A stretch of DNA of 64,000 bases from UBA7359 sp964523895 (lineage in GTDB: Bacteria > Pseudomonadota > Gammaproteobacteria > Eutrophobiales > Eutrophobiaceae). Position numbers and translations under genes: made by a program. Shown here in pieces: positions 58,747-64,000 of the stretch; the stretch's first letter is position 1; each line of letters begins with the position of its first letter. Under the pieces are notes generated by a model that saw only the letters and a program-made list of their open reading frames with translations, was not told the origin of the DNA and searched no databases. The stretch covers positions 1-64,000 of the forward strand of contig CAZGBJ010000005.1 in the NCBI GenBank assembly GCA_964523895.1, read 5' to 3'.

Positions 58747-61700
58747 ATGCGTTTATGCAATATAAAACTTTCCGGCTTTAAATCCTTCGTAGATCCAACC
58801 AACCTCATCATTCCAGGCAACCTTGTTGGCGTTGTCGGACCCAACGGTTGCGGCAAATCTAATATCATCGATGCGGTTACCTGGGTTATGGGTGAAAGCT
58901 CGGCAAAACACCTTCGTGGAGATTCACTGACTGACGTTATTTTTAGTGGTTCAAGCGCTCGTCAACCTGTTGGCCAGGCTTCAGTCGAACTGGTTTTTGA
59001 TAATGTTGAAAATAAACTGGGTGGTGAATACGCCAGTTATGATGAGATTTCAATAAAGCGTCAGATTAATCGTGATGCAGTTTCAACCTATTATTTAAAC
59101 GGCACTCGATGTCGTCGTCGAGATATTACCGCTATATTTCTTGGCACCGGTCTTGGCCCTCGTAGTTATGCCATTATTGAACAAGGTATGATTTCAAGAT
59201 TAATAGAAGCCAAACCAGAAGAATTGAGAGTCTATATCGAAGAAGCGGCTGGCATTTCAAAATATCGTGAGCGTCGTCGAGAAACGGGAAACCGCATAAA
59301 GCATACTAAAGAAAACATTGAACGACTCACAGATATTCGTGAAGAATTGGAAAAACAGTTAAATCATTTGCAGCGTCAGGCAAAAGCGGCCGAACGTTAT
59401 AAAAAATTAAAAAAGGAACAACGTCAACTTAGTTCTGAATTACTTGCCTTAAATTGGCGTGATTTAAATAAGGAAATGAGTGAATTAAAAGAAGGCGCAG
59501 GCAAACGTGAAAACGCAGTTGAAGAATCAATCGCAAAAGTTCGCGAGACAGAGGCGGAAATTGAAAAACAACGAGAAGGGTTGAGTGAAGCTAACCAACA
59601 CTTTAATAATATGCAGTCTGAATATTATAAAGTAGGCAGTGATATATCTTCATATGAACAAAAACTTCAGCATACACGCGAAAAAATTACGACGATAGAG
59701 TCAGAATTGGAAAAAGCACGTCAAACACATGCGGATACAGTTAAACAGCATGAGCAGGACAAAACAGAATATGAAAAACTCCAATCTGAATTAACTAATC
59801 TGGAACCAAAATTAAGTGGCTCAAGAAATGAGAGTAATAAAGCCTATGAAATTCTCAATCATGCGGAAGAAGCAATGCAGGGTTGGCAGTCTGAATGGGA
59901 TACGTTCAATGAGTCCTGGTCTGAGTTTTCGCGTCAGGGACAAGTTGATAAAACGCGATTAGAACATCTTGAATTTGGTTTGGGTGAACTTGCTGAACGC
60001 CGTCTTCAGTTAGAAAAAGAAATTTCAAAGTTTGAGCAATCCGATCTTAATAACACAATCGACACTTTAGCCTCATCTTTAAAAAACGAAGAAGAAAAAC
60101 AATCTGTTTTGGCAAGTGAATACGCTAATAAACAGAATGTTGTTAAAGATCATCGAGAGAAAGTAAGAACGCTGTCATCAAAACTTGATTCAGTTCGTCA
60201 GGAATATCAGGCTTTGAAAGGTCGTTTAGCTTCTTTAGAAACCTTGCAACAATCTGTCATCGAAGATAATCAGGAATTAAGTGACTGGTTAAAAGAAAAT
60301 AATCTGGATCAACAGCAACGACTTTCCCAATCAATCAAAGTTAATCCAAAATGGACACATGCTCTGGAAACTGTCATTAGCATTCATCTGCATGATATTT
60401 GTATTGATGATATTAATAATTATCTGGGTAAATTAGAAAGTGCGCCCGGCAAGTTTGGTTTAATGAATACGAGTAGTTCAAGCTCTTTGTCAGAAGCAAA
60501 ACAATTCCCGCGATTAATAGAACAAATCACAACGGACTTGCGTGTTCCTTCTATCCTGGAAAATATTTATCTGGCGGATTCACTTGAACAAGCAAAGAGC
60601 ATGTTGCCAAACTTATCTGCTGGCCAAAGTGTTGTTACTGAAAAAGGAATCTGGCTTAGCCATGATTGGGTTATTGTAAATAATGCCAGTGATGCAAACG
60701 ATAGTGTTTTAAATCGTGAAGAAGAAATTAGTTCGCTTAAACTTGATCTTGGAAAAAGGGAAAATGAAATTCAATCGATTGAAGCTGAATTAATAACAAC
60801 AGAACAAGATCTTGAGCAGGTTGAAACGACATTAAATGAACAACAATCGTTAACCAGCGAACAGCAACAGGGTATTTCTGACATTAGAACCAAGTTAGCT
60901 TCTACTCAAACTGAATCTGAACAATTATCACTGCGACATCAGGAATATATTGAAGAGTTGAGCGCTAACCAGCTACAGAATGAATCGGATAAATCAGAAA
61001 TTGATTCTATTAAACAGCGCATTAGATCACTTGATAAAGATAATGAACGTTTTCTGCAGCAGCGAGACGAGCTTTCTGAAGTTAAGGAAAAGCACCGTGA
61101 GTCACTCAATACAGCAAGAGCATCATGGCAAGAAACACATAATGAAAGTCACGGCATTGCCTTGCAGCTTGAATCGTTTAGTTCACGACGTGCATCGTAT
61201 GAACAGGCGATTAAGCGTAATGACATTCAAATTTCTCATCTTGTCGGTCGATTATCTGAGCTTGAAAAGAACTTGTCTGAAAATCAGTCCCCAGTGACTG
61301 AAATTCAAGAAAAAATTGAGGCCTGTTTAAAAGATAAAATTCATGCAGAGAAGAATCTGGGTGATGCTCGGACAAGTGTACAGGCAATTGAAGCGAGCAT
61401 GAGAGAGCTCGAGCAAAATCGACATAAATATGAACAGGAACTGGAAGCATTACGTGCTGAGCTGGAAAAAGCACGATTGGGTGTGAATAGTTGTCAGGTT
61501 AGACTTGAAACCGTAGAAGAACAATTGTCATCTGAACAACAAAATGCCAAACAATTGCTTGAGGCTATGGAAGAGGGAGCCAATCAGGAAGATTGGACAA
61601 CGCAACTGGAATCTTTAGATAGAAAAATACAGCGACTTGGACCTATTAACCTCGCTGCAATCGACGAATATACGCAGAATGCAGAGCGTAAAACCTATCT

Positions 61701-62253
61701 CGATAGTCAACATAAAGATTTGCTAGATGCACTAACAACACTTGAAAATGCAATTAGCAAAATAGATAGAGAAACACGAACCCGTTTTAAAGAAACATTT
61801 GATGAAATTAACGCGCACATTAAGGATATGTTTCCAAAGTTATTTGGTGGCGGCCATGCTTACCTTGAACTAACCGGCGATGACTTATTGCAGACAGGCG
61901 TTGCTATCATGGCGCGCCCACCAGGAAAGAAAAACAGTAATATTCATTTACTGTCGGGCGGGGAGAAAGCGTTAACTGCTGTCGCGCTAGTTTTCTCAAT
62001 ATTTAAACTAAACCCGGCACCTTTCTGTATTTTAGACGAAGTTGATGCGCCTCTTGACGATACTAATGTTGCTCGCTTTAGCGAATTAGTTAAATCTATG
62101 TCTGATGAAGTCCAGTTTATCTTCATCACACATAATAAAATTACCATGGAAATTGCGAATCAACTTTTGGGAGTGACTATGCACGAGGCTGGAGTATCAC
62201 GTCTTGTGTCTGTAGACATGGATGAAGCTGTTGAGATGGCGGCGACGGCCTAA
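58747..62253 (+). CDS. smc: Chromosome segregation ATPase SMC
   Basis: An 1168-residue SMC: N-terminal ATPase half with Walker A 'GPNGCGKSN' (about 32-40), a long coiled coil (about 170-500), hinge (about 510-650, around 'HALETVISIHLHDICIDD'), a second coiled coil and the C-terminal half with signature 'LLSGGEKALTA', Walker B 'FCILDEVDAPLDD' and the switch His. It organises and segregates the chromosome with ScpAB. The minus-strand queF start is 198 bp away, with an AT-rich promoter region between. zipA follows after 36 bp, the usual gammaproteobacterial order. Confidence 0.97.
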   Translation: MRLCNIKLSGFKSFVDPTNLIIPGNLVGVVGPNGCGKSNIIDAVTWVMGESSAKHLRGDSLTDVIFSGSSARQPVGQASVELVFDNVENKLGGEYASYDEISIKRQINRDAVSTYYLNGTRCRRRDITAIFLGTGLGPRSYAIIEQGMISRLIEAKPEELRVYIEEAAGISKYRERRRETGNRIKHTKENIERLTDIREELEKQLNHLQRQAKAAERYKKLKKEQRQLSSELLALNWRDLNKEMSELKEGAGKRENAVEESIAKVRETEAEIEKQREGLSEANQHFNNMQSEYYKVGSDISSYEQKLQHTREKITTIESELEKARQTHADTVKQHEQDKTEYEKLQSELTNLEPKLSGSRNESNKAYEILNHAEEAMQGWQSEWDTFNESWSEFSRQGQVDKTRLEHLEFGLGELAERRLQLEKEISKFEQSDLNNTIDTLASSLKNEEEKQSVLASEYANKQNVVKDHREKVRTLSSKLDSVRQEYQALKGRLASLETLQQSVIEDNQELSDWLKENNLDQQQRLSQSIKVNPKWTHALETVISIHLHDICIDDINNYLGKLESAPGKFGLMNTSSSSSLSEAKQFPRLIEQITTDLRVPSILENIYLADSLEQAKSMLPNLSAGQSVVTEKGIWLSHDWVIVNNASDANDSVLNREEEISSLKLDLGKRENEIQSIEAELITTEQDLEQVETTLNEQQSLTSEQQQGISDIRTKLASTQTESEQLSLRHQEYIEELSANQLQNESDKSEIDSIKQRIRSLDKDNERFLQQRDELSEVKEKHRESLNTARASWQETHNESHGIALQLESFSSRRASYEQAIKRNDIQISHLVGRLSELEKNLSENQSPVTEIQEKIEACLKDKIHAEKNLGDARTSVQAIEASMRELEQNRHKYEQELEALRAELEKARLGVNSCQVRLETVEEQLSSEQQNAKQLLEAMEEGANQEDWTTQLESLDRKIQRLGPINLAAIDEYTQNAERKTYLDSQHKDLLDALTTLENAISKIDRETRTRFKETFDEINAHIKDMFPKLFGGGHAYLELTGDDLLQTGVAIMARPPGKKNSNIHLLSGGEKALTAVALVFSIFKLNPAPFCILDEVDAPLDDTNVARFSELVKSMSDEVQFIFITHNKITMEIANQLLGVTMHEAGVSRLVSVDMDEAVEMAATA

Positions 62254-62259
62254 ATAAAT

Positions 62260-62279
62260 ATACATACATACATACATAC
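62260..62279. repeat. Tetranucleotide repeat (ATAC x5) in the zipA leader
   Basis: Five perfect ATAC units lie directly between the smc stop and the zipA start (62290). No strong Shine-Dalgarno is visible after them (CCACGAGCGCC precedes the ATG). Slipped-strand copy-number change could alter leader length and thus zipA expression. Confidence 0.75.
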
Positions 62280-62289
62280 CACGAGCGCC

Positions 62290-63168
62290 ATGGACAACTT
62301 GCGCCTTATATTATTAATTATTGGATGCCTTGTGGTTTTAGGTATCTACTTGTGGGAAGTATTTTATAAAGGAAGACCAAAAAAGAAGACAGATATTCTC
62401 AATGCTGTCGACGAAACCCCGGACATCCCTGTTGCTGCAACCATCAATAATGAAGTAAGCGTCGATAATTATTCTACTGAGGCATTAGCCGATCTTGGTA
62501 GTTTATTAAAACAATCACGAAATCAGGATATTAGTAACGACGATACACCTGAACCATTTAAAGTGTCAGAAGTAAGTACAAGTATTGATGAGCCTGATGA
62601 AGATTTGCCGCTTGAAATGAGCGTCAAAGATTATGAGGCTAAAATGGCTGAAAATAATGAATCGGATGTTTTCGCAGCAATTGAAGAAGAACTTCATTCT
62701 CATGATGAATTAGAGGAAGAAGAAGTAGATCTTCCACAAAGCAATCAGGCCAGCGAAGATATATTAGTTTTATATATTACATGCCCTTCTCATATCTCAT
62801 TTAATGGTTTGTCGATAAGTAAAGCTGCAGACGAAGTAGGCATGGTCTATGGACACATGAATATTTTTCATCATTTCGGACCTGGCAAGCTTCATTCAGG
62901 ACAACCCTTATTTAGTCTAGCAAACATGCATGAGCCAGGATCATTTGATCTTGGACGCATGTCAGATTTAAAAACAAAAGGTCTTGCTGTCTTTATGTAT
63001 TCACCTGCTTCAATTGATGCCAGTGTTGTCTTTGAATTATTTTTAAACACGACGCAACGTTTAGCTGAATTACTCGGTGGAACAGTACGAACCTCGGACA
63101 ATGAAATATTAAATAATACCGCTATTAGTTCTCTACGAGACAAAGCTGAGTCACTTTCAGTTAATTAA
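62290..63168 (+). CDS. zipA: Cell division protein ZipA
   Basis: A 292-residue FtsZ-tethering protein. The N-terminal 'MDNLRLILLIIGCLVVLGIYLWEVFYKGRPKKK' is a membrane anchor with a basic stop, the standard ZipA start. The middle (35-155) is acidic and probably disordered. The C-terminal domain (about 155-285) shows 'DILVLYITCPSHISFNGLSISKAADEVGMVYGHMNIFHHFG' and 'LFSLANMHEPGSFDLGRMSDLKTKGLAVFMY', the FtsZ-binding fold. ZipA occurs in gammaproteobacteria. It lies between smc and ligA. Confidence 0.95.
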   Translation: MDNLRLILLIIGCLVVLGIYLWEVFYKGRPKKKTDILNAVDETPDIPVAATINNEVSVDNYSTEALADLGSLLKQSRNQDISNDDTPEPFKVSEVSTSIDEPDEDLPLEMSVKDYEAKMAENNESDVFAAIEEELHSHDELEEEEVDLPQSNQASEDILVLYITCPSHISFNGLSISKAADEVGMVYGHMNIFHHFGPGKLHSGQPLFSLANMHEPGSFDLGRMSDLKTKGLAVFMYSPASIDASVVFELFLNTTQRLAELLGGTVRTSDNEILNNTAISSLRDKAESLSVN

Positions 63169-63182
63169 TAAACTAATTTAAA

Positions 63183-64000
63183 ATGACTTTGCAACAAGCC
63201 AGAAAGCGAATTGATATTCTTCGTGAAACAATTAATCAACATAACTACCAATACTATGTTCTGGATGACCCAGATATCCCAGATTCGGAATACGATAGAT
63301 TGTTACGAGAGTTAATTGATATAGAAATTGAATTCCCTGAACTCATTATTCCTAATTCACCTACGCAGCGTGTTGGTGCTGCGCCGCTATCAGAATTTGA
63401 TGAAGTTAAACATACTGTGCTGATGTTATCGTTAGCGAATGCTTTTAATGAAGATGAAATGCAAGCTTTTAACAAGAGGATAAATGATCGATTGGAAACA
63501 GATGCGGTCATCTTCTCCGCAGAAACAAAGTTAGATGGGCTAGCCGTTAGTATTCGTTATGAAAATGCCGTATTAAAAACGGCGGCTACGCGTGGCGATG
63601 GTTATAGCGGCGAGAATATTACTCACAATATAAGAACCATACAGCAGATCCCGTTAAATTTAATTGGCGATGATATTCCTGAATTATTAGAAATCAGGGG
63701 TGAAGTTTTCATGACGCATAAAGGTTTTGAAGAACTAAATAACAAACAACGAGAAAAAGAGGGAAAGTTATTTGCCAACCCTCGTAATGCGGCGGCAGGT
63801 TCTCTACGCCAACTAGATGCAAAGATAACGGCAAAAAGACAGTTATCATTCTTTGCCTATGGCATAGGTGATTTTAAAGGCAATGTTGAATTTGAAAGCC
63901 ATACACAGATATTAAAACAACTTAAGCAATGGGGAATTCCTGTTTCACCAGAAACTAAAAAAATGAAAAGCCTTCAATCTTGTCTGCAATATTATAAGGA
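63183..64000 (+). CDS. ligA: NAD-dependent DNA ligase LigA (5' part, runs off the window)
   Basis: From the ATG at 63183, 14 bp after zipA, the frame stays open to the end (272 codons plus 2 bases). It begins 'TLQQARKRIDILRETINQHNYQYYVLDDPDIPDSEYD', the Ia domain that binds NMN. The adenylation Lys116 is in 'ETKLDGLAV', followed by 'ATRGDGYSGENITHNIRTI' and 'RNAAAGSLRQLD'. It seals nicks in replication and repair. The gene is cut by the window edge, not truncated. Confidence 0.97.
   Translation, partial: MTLQQARKRIDILRETINQHNYQYYVLDDPDIPDSEYDRLLRELIDIEIEFPELIIPNSPTQRVGAAPLSEFDEVKHTVLMLSLANAFNEDEMQAFNKRINDRLETDAVIFSAETKLDGLAVSIRYENAVLKTAATRGDGYSGENITHNIRTIQQIPLNLIGDDIPELLEIRGEVFMTHKGFEELNNKQREKEGKLFANPRNAAAGSLRQLDAKITAKRQLSFFAYGIGDFKGNVEFESHTQILKQLKQWGIPVSPETKKMKSLQSCLQYYK

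Overview
The window comes from an AT-rich gammaproteobacterial chromosome. The strongest lineage evidence is the order smc-zipA-ligA at the right end (ZipA is a gammaproteobacterial division protein). It is supported by CmoA/CmoB, a RoxA-type L16 hydroxylase, GluQRS, EttA, DksA, PilW and a complete System I cytochrome c maturation operon. A class I-type PHA synthase, PPK2, the dispersed repeats and the base composition point away from Enterobacterales; the family cannot be fixed from sequence alone. No tRNA, rRNA, CRISPR array, phage or intact insertion sequence was seen. Most of the window is core genome with small accessory patches.

Layout. 1-2760 is an accessory patch: repeat remnants around a small lipoprotein, a BrnT/BrnA toxin-antitoxin pair, and an orphan HTH regulator preceded by two perfect inverted repeats. 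2839-3969 encodes an unusual J-domain / zinc-knuckle / PilZ protein. 4130-7461 is an apparent operon trhO-GST-cmoA-cmoB holding the steps from U34 to cmo5U34 in tRNA. 7496-11734 carries a PQQ-type sugar dehydrogenase, EthD and GST genes behind a perfect inverted repeat, the L16 hydroxylase overlapped by a GNAT gene, and a DUF1304 protein. 11792-16892 (minus strand) has a parvulin, PHA synthase, and two outer-membrane proteins with a DUF2946 protein, rich in His and Met. 17152-17226 looks like an unannotated small RNA. 17238-25430 has a Spy-like protein, a PP2C phosphatase, EttA, a YiiX-like hydrolase, a thiolase/FadJ beta-oxidation pair and a class II glutamine amidotransferase. 25556-32470 is ccmABCDEFGHI, including a 53-residue CcmD. 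32762-43761 mixes PPK2, PilZ, PilW, Sel1 and many small exported proteins with repeats and terminators. 44281-53695 is a vitamin B12 region: metH under a predicted SAH riboswitch, an OFA-type transporter, then a cobalamin riboswitch, btuB, a DUF6580 membrane protein and a PduO-type adenosyltransferase. 53712-64000 carries a retropepsin-like protease, DAHP synthase, GluQRS, a DksA with a histone-like tail, CysZ, QueF, SMC, ZipA and the start of ligA.

Themes. tRNA and ribosome modification recurs (TrhO, CmoA, CmoB, RoxA, GluQRS, QueF, EttA). B12 use (MetH) and B12 uptake and adenosylation lie within 6 kb of each other, and each is controlled by its own riboswitch. Carbon and phosphate storage are represented by PHA synthase and PPK2. 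Three intergenic regions (865-958, 38604-38760, 43782-43935) carry a dispersed repeat made of hairpins with AGGA or ATGGA loops; one copy appears to have grown by acquiring hairpins inside an existing loop.
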